Assembly: GCF_014926405.1 (NCBI RefSeq)
Contig: NZ_JACXXJ020000005.1
Span: forward strand, 2,547,001-2,611,000
Length of the DNA stretch: 64,000 nucleotides
Reading direction: 5' to 3'
From: Agrobacterium vitis
GTDB lineage: Bacteria; Pseudomonadota; Alphaproteobacteria; Rhizobiales; Rhizobiaceae
Positions 9,171-18,277 of the stretch are shown here, in pieces. The notes beneath the pieces are model-generated. The model worked only from the letters and a program-made list of their open reading frames with translations, did not search any database and was not told where the DNA came from. The position numbers and the translations under genes were made by a program. Numbering within the stretch: the first letter of the stretch is position 1; every line of letters begins with the position of its first letter.

Positions 9171-10640
9171 ATGAGCAGCCAGATTATTCCTGTCGAACCC
9201 TTTGACTACGTCGTCTTTGGCGGCACCGGGGATCTTGCCGAGCGCAAGCTTCTGCCGGCCCTTTATCACCGCCAGTTGGCGGGCCAGCTCACCGAGCCGA
9301 CCCGGATCATCGGGGCGTCCCGCTCACCGATGACGGATGCGGAATACCGCGAATTCGCTCATAAGGCCCTGAAGGAATTTCTGAAGCCGGATGAATTGGA
9401 AGAGAGCCAGGTCAAGCGCTTTCTCGACCGGCTGCATTATGTCTCGGTCGATGCCAAGGATGACAAGGGCTGGGATACGCTGAAAAAACTGCTGGATAGC
9501 GGCAAGGATATCGTGCGCGCCTTCTATCTGGCCGTTTCCCCATCGATTTTCGGCGATATCGCCGACAAGATCCGCGATCACAAGCTGATCACCAAATCCA
9601 CCCGCATCGTGGTGGAAAAGCCGATTGGCCGCGATCTCGCCTCGGCGCAGGCGCTGAACGACACAATCGGCAAGGTTTTCAAGGAAGAGCAGATCTTCCG
9701 CATCGACCATTATCTCGGCAAGGAAACCGTGCAGAACCTGATGGCGCTGCGCTTTGCCAATGCGCTCTATGAGCCACTGTGGAATTCCGCCCATATCGAC
9801 CATGTGCAGATCACCGTGGCCGAATCCGTCGGGCTTGAAGGTCGCGTCACCTATTACGACAAGGCAGGTGCGTTGCGCGACATGGTGCAGAACCATATCC
9901 TGCAATTGCTGTGCTTGGTGGCCATGGAAGCCCCGTCCTCGATGAACTCAGAGGCGCTGCGCGACGAAAAGCTGAAAGTGCTGCGAGCGCTGAAGCCAAT
10001 CGACGCCTCCAATGTCGAAAAAATGACCGTTCGCGGCCAGTACAAGGCCGGGGCTTCGGCAGGCGGTGCGGTCAAGGGTTACACGGAAGAGCTGGGCGAC
10101 ACATCCGACACGGAAACCTTCGTCGCCATCAAGGCCGAGATCAACAATTGGCGCTGGGCGGGCGTGCCGTTCTATCTGCGCACCGGCAAACGGCTGGCAG
10201 GCCGGGTTTCGGAAATCGTCATCCAGTTCAAGCCGATCCCCCATTCGATCTTTGGCGATGTGGGTCGCATCGAGGCCAACCAGCTGGTCATCCGCCTGCA
10301 ACCGGACGAAGGCGTCAAGCAATGGTTGATGATCAAGGACCCAGGCCCGGGCGGCATGCGCCTGCGCCATGTGCCGCTGGATATGAGCTTTGCCGAATCC
10401 TTCGGCGTGCGCAATCCGGACGCCTATGAACGGCTGCTGATGGACGTGATCCGCTCCAACCAGACGCTGTTCATGCGCCGCGACGAAGTGGAAGCGGCCT
10501 GGAACTGGGTCGATCCGATCCTGAAGAGCTGGGAAGAAATCGGCCAACGGGCGCAGGGCTATACGTCCGGCACCTGGGGACCAAGCCAGGCGATCGCGCT
10601 GATCGAGCGTGACGGTCGCACCTGGCACGAGAATGACTGA
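9171..10640 (+). CDS. zwf: Glucose-6-phosphate 1-dehydrogenase
   Basis: A 489-residue cytosolic enzyme that oxidises glucose 6-phosphate to 6-phosphogluconolactone with NADP (or NAD). The N-terminal dinucleotide motif FGGTGDLAERKLLPALY is the family's GxxGDLxxRKL signature. The substrate-binding and catalytic block RIDHYLGKETVQNLMALRF is intact. The ATG at 9171 (MSSQIIPVEP) matches the usual rhizobial N-terminus, in preference to the in-frame ATG at 9156. With pgl and edd downstream it feeds the Entner-Doudoroff pathway, the main route of hexose use in this family. Confidence 0.96.
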   Translation: MSSQIIPVEPFDYVVFGGTGDLAERKLLPALYHRQLAGQLTEPTRIIGASRSPMTDAEYREFAHKALKEFLKPDELEESQVKRFLDRLHYVSVDAKDDKGWDTLKKLLDSGKDIVRAFYLAVSPSIFGDIADKIRDHKLITKSTRIVVEKPIGRDLASAQALNDTIGKVFKEEQIFRIDHYLGKETVQNLMALRFANALYEPLWNSAHIDHVQITVAESVGLEGRVTYYDKAGALRDMVQNHILQLLCLVAMEAPSSMNSEALRDEKLKVLRALKPIDASNVEKMTVRGQYKAGASAGGAVKGYTEELGDTSDTETFVAIKAEINNWRWAGVPFYLRTGKRLAGRVSEIVIQFKPIPHSIFGDVGRIEANQLVIRLQPDEGVKQWLMIKDPGPGGMRLRHVPLDMSFAESFGVRNPDAYERLLMDVIRSNQTLFMRRDEVEAAWNWVDPILKSWEEIGQRAQGYTSGTWGPSQAIALIERDGRTWHEND

Positions 10641-10653
10641 GGGCATTGGCATC

Positions 10654-11352
10654 ATGGCGCATACACTGCATAGCTTTGACACTGGCGCGGCGCTGGCAAC
10701 AGCGCTGGCCGACCGGGTGGCCGCAGCGCTGACGGAGGCGATTACCGCCTCCGGTGCAGCGTCGCTGGCCGTCTCCGGCGGCTCCACGCCCAAGGCCTTC
10801 TTCGAGGCATTATCGCAAAAGGCCTTGGACTGGGATAAGGTCTCGGTGACGCTGGTCGATGAGCGTTTCGTGCCTGAGGACAATCCCCGTTCCAACCATT
10901 TGCTGGTCGCCACGCATTTGTTGAAGAACCAGGCCGCCGAGGCCGAATTCGTGCCGCTCTATGCGCCGGAAGAGACCATCGAGGCTGCTGCCGCAGTGGC
11001 GAGCGATGCGGTGTCCGACCTTGGCACGCCGCTCGATGTGGTTATCCTCGGCATGGGAACCGATGGCCACACCGCCTCGTTCTTTCCCGGTGGCGACAAT
11101 CTTGAAGACGCGCTTGACCTGACCCTCCCGCCCCGAGTGATCACCATGCAAGCGCCGGGTGCTGGCGAGCCGCGCCTGACCCTGTCTTTCTCCAGCCTCG
11201 CCGATGCCGGTCTGCTGATTGTCCATATCGAGGGCGCGGAAAAGCAGGCGGTGCTGGACAAGGCGCTGGCAGGGACGGACGAGACGGAAATGCCTGTTCG
11301 CGCCGTACTCGCCCGGGCTGAAACACCTGTCGATATTTACTGGGCGCCCTGA
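10654..11352 (+). CDS. pgl: 6-phosphogluconolactonase
   Basis: A 232-residue hydrolase of the DevB/NagB-like fold that opens 6-phosphogluconolactone to 6-phosphogluconate, the step after Zwf. The phosphate-binding segment LAVSGGSTPKAFFEAL, the VDERFVP motif and GMGTDGHTASFFPG are all present. Several in-frame starts exist; the ATG at 10654 (MAHTLHSFD) is preferred because it gives normal family length, but 10633 is possible. It lies 13 bases after zwf, consistent with one transcript. Confidence 0.92.
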   Translation: MAHTLHSFDTGAALATALADRVAAALTEAITASGAASLAVSGGSTPKAFFEALSQKALDWDKVSVTLVDERFVPEDNPRSNHLLVATHLLKNQAAEAEFVPLYAPEETIEAAAAVASDAVSDLGTPLDVVILGMGTDGHTASFFPGGDNLEDALDLTLPPRVITMQAPGAGEPRLTLSFSSLADAGLLIVHIEGAEKQAVLDKALAGTDETEMPVRAVLARAETPVDIYWAP

Positions 11353-11496
11353 TCTCGATCAGAACGCCCTGATAGCTAGGCTGGTATCAAAAGCGATGCG
11401 GCCTTGATGAACGAGGCCCAATAGCGCGGGCGACCCGCAGCGCTTTAACAAGCGCCAAGGTCGCCGCCCCTGCCCTTTTCAGGAAGGATGCTTTCC

Positions 11497-13314
11497 ATGA
11501 GTGCCGATCACCGTATCGAAGCCATCACCAAGCGCATTGTCGAGCGCTCCAAGCCAACCCGCGAGGCCTATCTGGATCGCGTTCGCCGGGCCGCTGGCAA
11601 GGGCGTGAACCGTGGCTCTTTGGCCTGCGGCAATCTCGCCCATGGCTTTGCGGTCTGTTCCCCCGGGGACAAGGCCGCACTTGCTGGCGACACCGTCCCC
11701 AATCTCGGCATCATCACCGCCTATAACGATATGCTCTCGGCGCACCAGCCGTTTGAAACCTATCCGGCGCTGATCCGCCAGGCAGCCAGCGAAGTGGGCG
11801 GCGTCGCACAGGTGGCAGGCGGCGTGCCTGCCATGTGCGATGGCGTAACCCAGGGCCAGCCCGGCATGGAACTGTCGCTGTTTTCCCGCGATGTGATCGC
11901 CATGGCGGCTGGCATCGGCCTGTCGCATAACATGTTCGACGCGGCGGTGTTTCTCGGCGTCTGCGACAAGATCGTCCCCGGCCTGATGATTGCTGCGTTG
12001 ACATTCGGTCATCTCCCTTCCGTGTTTATTCCGGCCGGGCCGATGACCACGGGCCTGCCGAATGACGAAAAGACCCGGATTCGCCAGCTCTATGCCGAGG
12101 GCAAGGTGGGCCGGGCCGAACTGCTGGAAGCCGAGTCCAAATCCTATCACGGACCCGGCACCTGTACCTTCTACGGCACCGCCAATTCCAACCAGATGCT
12201 GATGGAAATCATGGGCTTTCACATGCCCGGTGCCTCCTTCATCAATCCCGGCACGCCGCTGCGCGATGCGTTGACCCGTGAAGCCACCAAGCGGGCGCTG
12301 GCGATTACCGCGCTTGGCAATGACTATACGCCGTCAGGCGAGATGATCGACGAGCGCTCCATCGTCAATGGCGTGGTCGGCCTGCATGCCACGGGCGGCT
12401 CCACCAATCACACCATGCACCTGATCGCCATGGCCCGTGCGGCGGGCATTCTGCTCAGCTGGCAGGATATTTCCGACCTCTCCGACATCATTCCGCTTCT
12501 CGCCCGCGTCTATCCGAACGGATCTGCGGATGTGAACCATTTTCACGCCGCCGGTGGCATGGGCTTTCTGATCAAGCAATTGCTGCGCGCCGGATTCGTC
12601 CATGATGATGTGCGCACCGTCTATGGCCAGGGGCTTGCCGCCTATACGATCGAGCCGCATCTGAACGCCGACGGCACCGTAGACCGCCAGCCCTCGCCCG
12701 AAGAGAGCGCCGATCCGAAAGTGTTGTCGCGGATCGAAGCACCGTTCCAGGCGAATGGCGGCTTGAAAATGCTGACCGGCAATATGGGCAAGGCCGTCAT
12801 CAAGATTTCCGCCGTCAAGCCGGAACGCCACATCGTCGAGGCCCCTGCCATGGTGTTCCACAGCCAGCAGGACATGCAGGATGCCTTCAAGGCCGGCAAG
12901 ATGAACCGCGACTTCATTGCCGTGGTGCGCTTTCAAGGCCCAAAAGCCAATGGCATGCCGGAACTGCACAAATTGACCCCGTCACTTGGCGTGCTTCAGG
13001 ACCGTGGCCTCAAGGTGGCGCTGGTGACGGACGGACGCATGTCCGGTGCCTCTGGCAAGGTGCCTGCTGCCATCCACGTCACACCGGAAGCCGTCGACGG
13101 CGGACCAATTGCCAAGATCCGCGATGGCGACATGATCCGTCTCGATGCCGTGGCTGGAACGCTGGAAGTGCTTGTCAATGCCGCGGAATTTGCCAGCCGC
13201 AGCCCTGAAGTCATCGACTTGGCGGATAACGACTTCGGCATGGGACGTGAACTGTTTGCCCCGCTGCGCCGCATTGCAGGCCCGGCAGACCAGGGCGCCA
13301 GCGTGCTGTTCTAG
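11497..13314 (+). CDS. edd: Phosphogluconate dehydratase
   Basis: A 605-residue iron-sulfur dehydratase of the IlvD/Edd family that converts 6-phosphogluconate to 2-keto-3-deoxy-6-phosphogluconate, the committing step of the Entner-Doudoroff pathway. Cysteines suited to the [4Fe-4S] cluster appear in AMCDGVTQG and [11 protein letters not shown], and the C-terminal [17 protein letters not shown] block is characteristic. The ATG at 11497 ([10 protein letters not shown]) is chosen over 11488 because AGGAAGG lies 9 bases before it. The aldolase gene (eda) is not in this window. The 144-base gap after pgl has a small GC-rich hairpin but no clear terminator. Confidence 0.95.
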   Translation: MSADHRIEAITKRIVERSKPTREAYLDRVRRAAGKGVNRGSLACGNLAHGFAVCSPGDKAALAGDTVPNLGIITAYNDMLSAHQPFETYPALIRQAASEVGGVAQVAGGVPAMCDGVTQGQPGMELSLFSRDVIAMAAGIGLSHNMFDAAVFLGVCDKIVPGLMIAALTFGHLPSVFIPAGPMTTGLPNDEKTRIRQLYAEGKVGRAELLEAESKSYHGPGTCTFYGTANSNQMLMEIMGFHMPGASFINPGTPLRDALTREATKRALAITALGNDYTPSGEMIDERSIVNGVVGLHATGGSTNHTMHLIAMARAAGILLSWQDISDLSDIIPLLARVYPNGSADVNHFHAAGGMGFLIKQLLRAGFVHDDVRTVYGQGLAAYTIEPHLNADGTVDRQPSPEESADPKVLSRIEAPFQANGGLKMLTGNMGKAVIKISAVKPERHIVEAPAMVFHSQQDMQDAFKAGKMNRDFIAVVRFQGPKANGMPELHKLTPSLGVLQDRGLKVALVTDGRMSGASGKVPAAIHVTPEAVDGGPIAKIRDGDMIRLDAVAGTLEVLVNAAEFASRSPEVIDLADNDFGMGRELFAPLRRIAGPADQGASVLF

Positions 13315-14348
13315 AATTTATCTTAAGTCCGTCCAATAATCACCGCTGGCCGTCTGCAAATGGCAATTTCTGCGCTTGAATGATGCAATCGCATTTCCAA
13401 ACGGAAAACCGCTTCGCACTTTTCCTGGAATGCTTGTACTCACGTACGTTAAGTACGCTCCGTTCCGGTTCTCGAAATCACCATTTTCGCCAGGCCAGCA
13501 GCAATTCTTGAACAAACTGTTGAAACCTAGTTTTCCGAAAACAAGAGATGTTAGAGTCTGTCTGGTTCAACCTGAACCTGACAGATTCGACAGCACCGTG
13601 CACTTTATGCGCAGCAGCCATCATCGCGAATAGCATTCAGAAGCAATGACCCTGTGGGCGAACATCACGGGAGCATGATCGGCGAACTCATAGCATCATG
13701 TTCTATAAGCCGAACGACTTCACAACCCTAGGTGATTTTCACAGGCAACCAATTCAACCAATAATGATATATGCCATGCTGCTCTTGGCAAAGAGCCATG
13801 GCAATTGCGATGCAGTCGCGTCGATTAGAATGCGAGAGCGTTACTGCCACCTACATTATACGAAAGCTCGAAGATGTGCTGCATCCTCTCGTTGAAAACA
13901 CTGGCTATCTCAGATTCAAAATACACTAGATTTTTTTGCAAATGAAATACAACGCCCGGCTTTTAATAATTTTTGCATTACGAAAATCATTTTAATTTCA
14001 TCTTCAATTTTCAATCGAAAATTGAATATAAAAATTGCAATTTTTCATTAAGCTTCATATTTTGCTTTCCTTTTTTTATTATTCATAAATTTTTAGTTTT
14101 TTTATTAGATTATTAGAAAGAAATACAAATATTCGCCATTCGAACGGCCAGAATTGATTTCATCCCATATTCCAAGCCGGAACGGCAATGACAGTATTTC
14201 TATTTATCGGCCGGTTTTACTTGCCGATAAATCTCGATGCCTGATTGCTTCACAATTATTTAATTCATTTTTCTCTACATTAGTTTTTATTAATTTACAG
14301 CCCAAAATGATGGGAAATGATCTTGAAACGAAACGAGGACACTGAGCC
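13315..14348. other. 1-kb intergenic region, AT-rich in its right half
   Basis: No convincing gene is seen. The left part carries a palindromic repeat (13381-13456). The right part, from about 13910, is strongly AT-rich compared with its surroundings. It holds a perfect 10-bp hairpin (TTCAATTTTC at 14003-14012 with 14017-14026), a 14-bp perfect palindrome (AAAATTGCAATTTT, 14031-14044) and another perfect 10-bp inverted repeat (ATTTATCGGC at 14202-14211 with 14223-14232). The promoter of the following receptor gene is probably here. Confidence 0.6.
13381..13456. repeat. Palindromic intergenic repeat of rhizobial type
   Basis: Nested inverted repeats: GCATTTCC (13391-13398) with GGAATGC (13427-13433), and inside them GGAAAA (13403-13408) with TTTTCC (13420-13425) around CCGCTTCGCA. 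They are followed by a palindrome centred on CGTACG with GTACT/AGTAC arms (13436-13456). The inner sequence resembles the widely dispersed intergenic palindromes of Rhizobiaceae, as far as I can recall. Only one copy is recognised in this window. Confidence 0.55.
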
Positions 14349-16570
14349 ATGCTCGACAATATGAAACTTAACCACAAGATTTATGGTGGTTTTGGCATCA
14401 TCATTGCCATACTCATTACAATTGCAGGGATGTCGGTGTACTCGAACACCGGCAATCAATCCGATTTCTCGGATTATCGCAGCATTGCCCGGCTGACCAA
14501 CGAAGCGGGCCGCGTGCAGGCGAATATGCTGGAGGCCCGGCTGGCCTACCTGAAGTATCAAGACAATCATTCTGCCGATAATCTTGCCAGTTTTGAAAAG
14601 CGAATAGCAACGACCAAGGAGAGTGCTGCCAATCTTTCGTCCATGGCCCGCACCGATGCCGAAAAATCCGCGTCCGCAGGGTTCACGACAGCCGTTGCAG
14701 ACTATGAAAATGGCTTCAAGGCCGTCGTTGCGGCACAGACGGAACGCGACAAACTCGTCAGTGAAAGCCTCGACCGGCTTGGACCCGGAATTCAAAAATC
14801 CACCTCACAATTGCTCGCCGATTTCGACAGCAGTGGCAATAATGTCGCAGCGTACAAAGCCACCCTGTTCCAAATCTCGACCTTCGTGATGCGCTTGTCG
14901 GCCACCAAATATCTGCTGAACAACGAGAGTAAGGATTTCGAAGCCGCGATGGCAGCGGCACAGGATGCGCTGGCCCGCAGCACAGAGGTTAGCGCCGCCA
15001 TCGTCATTCCCGAGCGCGCTCAACGGTTCAACGCCACTCTGGATGATCTCAACGCCTATATCAGAGATCTCACCAAGACGCAGGCGATCATCGCCAAGCG
15101 CGATTCCATCGTCAACAATGTCATGAATGCCGTTGGCCCCAAACTGGGCAAGGAAGCCGAGGATTTGAAGCTGGTCTGAAAAAAGAGCAGGACACGCTCG
15201 GCCCTCGCATCGATGAGACAATGCGCGATGCGATCACCACCGCCATTATTGTCGCCGCACTCGCCCTTGTCGTCGCCACCGTGCTGGCTTTCATAATCGC
15301 CCGCAGCATCAGCCGCCCGATCTTTGCGATCACCTCGGCCATGGGCAAGCTGGCCGACAACCAGCTGGAAACGGATATTCCAGGCCTCGCATACGATAAC
15401 GAGGTCGGGCTGATGGCCAAGGCCGTCAATGTCTTCAAGCAGAATGCCCTGAAAATTCGCCAGTTGGCGGCCCAGGAAGCCGCTTTGCAACAGAAGAACG
15501 CCGATCTGCAATCCGATATTGCCACAGTCGTTTCGGCAGCAGTGGCCGGTGACTTCACCAGCCGCATCACCAAGCATTACGACAACCCGGATCTGGACGC
15601 CTTTGCCCATAACGTCAACACGCTGGTCGACTCCGTGGACAAGGGCATAGCGGAAACCAGGCGCGTTGTGTCCGCCCTTTCCAATGGCGACCTGACGGAA
15701 GCCATGAGCGGCAAGTATCAAGGTGTGTTTGCCGAGCTGCAAACCAATGTCAATGACACCATGACCAAGCTGCGGCTGCTGATGGAACAGGTGCGCCAAT
15801 CCGCAGATGTCATCAATGGCGGTGCCGATGAAATCCGCCAGGCCTCCAACGATCTGTCTCGCCGGACAGAGACCCAGGCGGCCTCGCTCGAAGAAACCTC
15901 GTCAGCCCTGGAAGAAATCACCGTGGCGGTCAAAACCTCGACCGAAAGGGCGCAGGAATCCAGCAAAATGGTTTCCGAAGCCCGTCAATTTGCCGAGCAA
16001 TCCGCCAATGTCGTCCAGGACGCGACAGCCGCCATGAGCCGCATCGAGCAAGCCTCCAACGAAATCACCCAGATCATCAATGTGATTGACGAGATTGCTT
16101 TCCAGACCAACCTTCTGGCCCTCAATGCCGGGGTCGAGGCGGCTCGTGCTGGCGAGGCCGGCAAGGGATTTGCGGTCGTGGCCCAGGAAGTGCGCGAACT
16201 GGCCCAACGCTCGGCAACCGCTGCAAAGGATATCAAGGCCCTGATCACCAAGTCCTCAAATGAAGTGGAGACGGGCGTGAGACTTGTAACCGGCACCGGG
16301 GAAGCCCTGAAGGAAATCCAGCAAAAAGTCATCGGCATTTCCAGTCAGGTCACATCCATTGCGACAGCGGCCAACGAGCAATCGACCGGTCTCAGCGAGG
16401 TCAACACCGCCGTCAACCAGATGGACCAGATGACCCAGCAAAATGCCGCCATGGTCGAGGAGGCTGCTGCCAGCACATCGAAACTGGCCGAGGAAACCGT
16501 CAACCTGCTCAATCTGATCTCGCAGTTCAAGGTCCACAAGGCCGACCACGGCATGCGTCGCGCCGCCTGA
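14349..16570 (+). pseudogene. Methyl-accepting chemotaxis protein gene broken by a frameshift
   Basis: Two adjoining frames make one receptor. The first (14349-15179, 276 residues) has a membrane helix at about residues 9-30 and a helical periplasmic sensor, and ends at a TGA (15177-15179). The second, open from at least 15170 to 16570, has a first ATG at 15221. It supplies the second membrane helix ([20 protein letters not shown]), a HAMP domain, a second HAMP-like segment and the signalling tip [19 protein letters not shown]. One missing base just before 15177 would restore a single protein of about 740 residues reading [15 protein letters not shown]. Without correction, the fragments lack either the signalling domain or the sensor. 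A sequencing error is possible. Confidence 0.82.
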
Positions 16571-16596
16571 TCAGGAGATAAGTTTCAAAGGATATG

Positions 16597-16638
16597 CCGG
16601 GGGGACAAGCGCTCCCCGGTTATTCCGATGAAATAACC
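16597..16638 (+). terminator. Overlapping hairpins after the broken receptor gene
   Basis: A CCGGGG/CCCCGG stem (16597-16602 with 16614-16619) overlaps a GGTTATT/AATAACC stem (16618-16624 with 16632-16638). A run of eight T residues follows about 20 bases later. They are mutually exclusive RNA hairpins downstream of the receptor; termination is likely but not certain. Confidence 0.5.
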
Positions 16639-16704
16639 GCCCTTCACACCTCCGGTTTTTTTTAATTTACCTTTGTGCCAGCTCCTATAAAACGAACCCC
16701 AGAC

Positions 16705-16746
16705 GTTACAGGGTCGTGCATTTTATCAACCACACGATGCTGTAAC
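16705..16746. promoter_or_regulatory. Inverted repeat upstream of the 2-hydroxycarboxylate transporter
   Basis: Arms GTTACAGGGTCGTG (16705-16718) and CACGATGCTGTAAC (16733-16746) match at 12 of 14 positions around a 14-base spacer. The element lies 77-118 bases before the transporter start, a typical position for an activator or repressor site. The bound protein is unknown. Confidence 0.5.
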
Positions 16747-16822
16747 ACATTAAATTTTCTGCATAATTTTCTCCTTAAATCGATTTCGACTGAAGGAATT
16801 ATGCAGTAGACAGGAGTTCATA

Positions 16823-18220
16823 GTGTCATCAATTTCAGATAGCGATCATCATTCAGGGTCTTCACAGACCGGTCAAAAAAACGAAAGATTGCAAGATAAC
16901 ACGCCTCTTCAACCAGGCTCGGCCAATGGCTGGCGTGAACAATGGTGGCGGATCGTCGACATGAAGATCGGCGTCGTTCCCGTTCCAATCTATATTCTGC
17001 TCTTCGTGCTGATTGCCGCTTTCGCCGCCACCGGCAAAGTCCCCTCAGACCTGACCATGTCGATTGCCATTCTGTCCTTTGGTGGCTTCTTCTTCATGCA
17101 GCTGGGTCGCTGGCTACCATGGCTTGGCATGATGGGGGGAGCGGCGATCCTGTGTTTCGTCGTACCGTCCGCCATGGTGTTTTATGGCCTCATCCCGCCG
17201 CCGGTTGCCGAGGCGATCGACAGTTTCGTCAAGAGCTCCAATTTCCTCTATATGTATATTGCCGCCATTATTGTCGGCAGCATCCTCAGCATGGATCGTA
17301 GCGTGCTGATTGCCGGGTTTTTCAAGATTTTCGTGCCTTTGGCAATCAGCTCGATAACCGCCATGCTGGTTGGCACCCTGGTTGGTGTCGTCATGGGGAT
17401 GACCTTTGAGCATAGCCTGTTTTTCGTCGTGCTACCCATCATGGCCGGAGGCCTGGGCGAAGGCGCAATCCCGCTGTCCATGGGCTATTCCGGCGTTCTG
17501 TCTCAGCCGCAGAACGAGATTTTCGCGCAGATTATTCCCGTCGTCATGCTGGGCAGCTTCACAGCCGTGGTGATTTGCGGCCTGCTGAATGTGCTCGGCA
17601 AACGCTACCCTCACCTCACCGGTGAAGGCCGGTTGCAGGCGGGCCTGCTGAATATCGACATCAACGGCAAAAAGCCGGGTGAACAGCCGGTGGACCGCGC
17701 GATGATTGCCACGGCAGGCGTCACCATCGTCACCTTCTATCTGGTGGGTGTTCTCGCCCAGCGGCTTCTGGATTTTCCAGCCCCGATCACCATGCTGTTT
17801 CTGGTGGTGATTGCCAAGCTGGGTCAATTGGTCTCGCCAAGCCTTGAAGACGGCGGACGGGAAGTTTACGCGTTTTTCTCGCGCATCGTGACCTGGCCCC
17901 TGCTGTTTGCCATGGGGATTTCCTACACGCCGTGGCAATCCTTTATCAGCGCCTTTACCCTGCAAACGGTGGTCACGGTGGTCAGCACCGTGCTGACATT
18001 GATCGGCACCGGATTTCTGTCCGCCCGCCTCGTCAAGATGTTTCCCATCGATGTCGCCGTTGTGGTCGGCTGTCACAGCGGCCAGGGCGGCACCGGCGAT
18101 ATCGCCATTCTGACCGCCGCCAACCGGATGAGCCTGATGCCATTTTCGCAGATCGCCACCCGCATCGGCGGTGCCATCACGGTCACCTGCGCCATCCTGG
18201 CATTCCAGCATCTGGTTTAA
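16823..18220 (+). CDS. 2-hydroxycarboxylate transporter family protein (citrate/malate type)
   Basis: A 465-residue inner-membrane symporter of the 2HCT family (CitS/MalP/CimH relatives), which move citrate, malate or lactate with sodium or protons, or exchange them. About 45 polar residues come first, then eleven or so hydrophobic helices. Both signature GGxG re-entrant-loop motifs are present: AGGLGEGAIPLS and GQGGTGDIAILTAANRM. The GTG at 16823 follows CAGGAG by about 7 bases. It is monocistronic, preceded by an inverted repeat and followed by a strong hairpin. Which hydroxy-acid it carries cannot be told from the sequence. Confidence 0.9.
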   Translation: MSSISDSDHHSGSSQTGQKNERLQDNTPLQPGSANGWREQWWRIVDMKIGVVPVPIYILLFVLIAAFAATGKVPSDLTMSIAILSFGGFFFMQLGRWLPWLGMMGGAAILCFVVPSAMVFYGLIPPPVAEAIDSFVKSSNFLYMYIAAIIVGSILSMDRSVLIAGFFKIFVPLAISSITAMLVGTLVGVVMGMTFEHSLFFVVLPIMAGGLGEGAIPLSMGYSGVLSQPQNEIFAQIIPVVMLGSFTAVVICGLLNVLGKRYPHLTGEGRLQAGLLNIDINGKKPGEQPVDRAMIATAGVTIVTFYLVGVLAQRLLDFPAPITMLFLVVIAKLGQLVSPSLEDGGREVYAFFSRIVTWPLLFAMGISYTPWQSFISAFTLQTVVTVVSTVLTLIGTGFLSARLVKMFPIDVAVVVGCHSGQGGTGDIAILTAANRMSLMPFSQIATRIGGAITVTCAILAFQHLV

Positions 18221-18229
18221 ACACGAAAA

Positions 18230-18253
18230 CGCCGCGCTGTTGCCAGCGCGGCG
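18230..18253. terminator. Bidirectional terminator between convergent genes
   Basis: A perfect 10-bp stem, CGCCGCGCTG (18230-18239) with CAGCGCGGCG (18244-18253), has a 4-base loop. On the minus strand it is followed by TTTTC, favouring the minus-strand gene; on the plus strand it ends the transporter transcript. Confidence 0.75.
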
Positions 18254-18277
18254 TGGTCATATCGAGATTTCTTCGTG

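Noticed and set aside
13376..13633. 85-codon plus-strand frame after edd
   Set aside because: It starts inside the palindromic repeat and has no ribosome-binding site or recognisable composition.
15179..15185. AAAAAAG heptamer, the classical slippery sequence, at the junction of the split receptor
   Set aside because: The TGA of the first frame (15177-15179) is read before the ribosome could slip on the heptamer, so programmed frameshifting there would not bypass the stop. A mutation or sequencing error is simpler.
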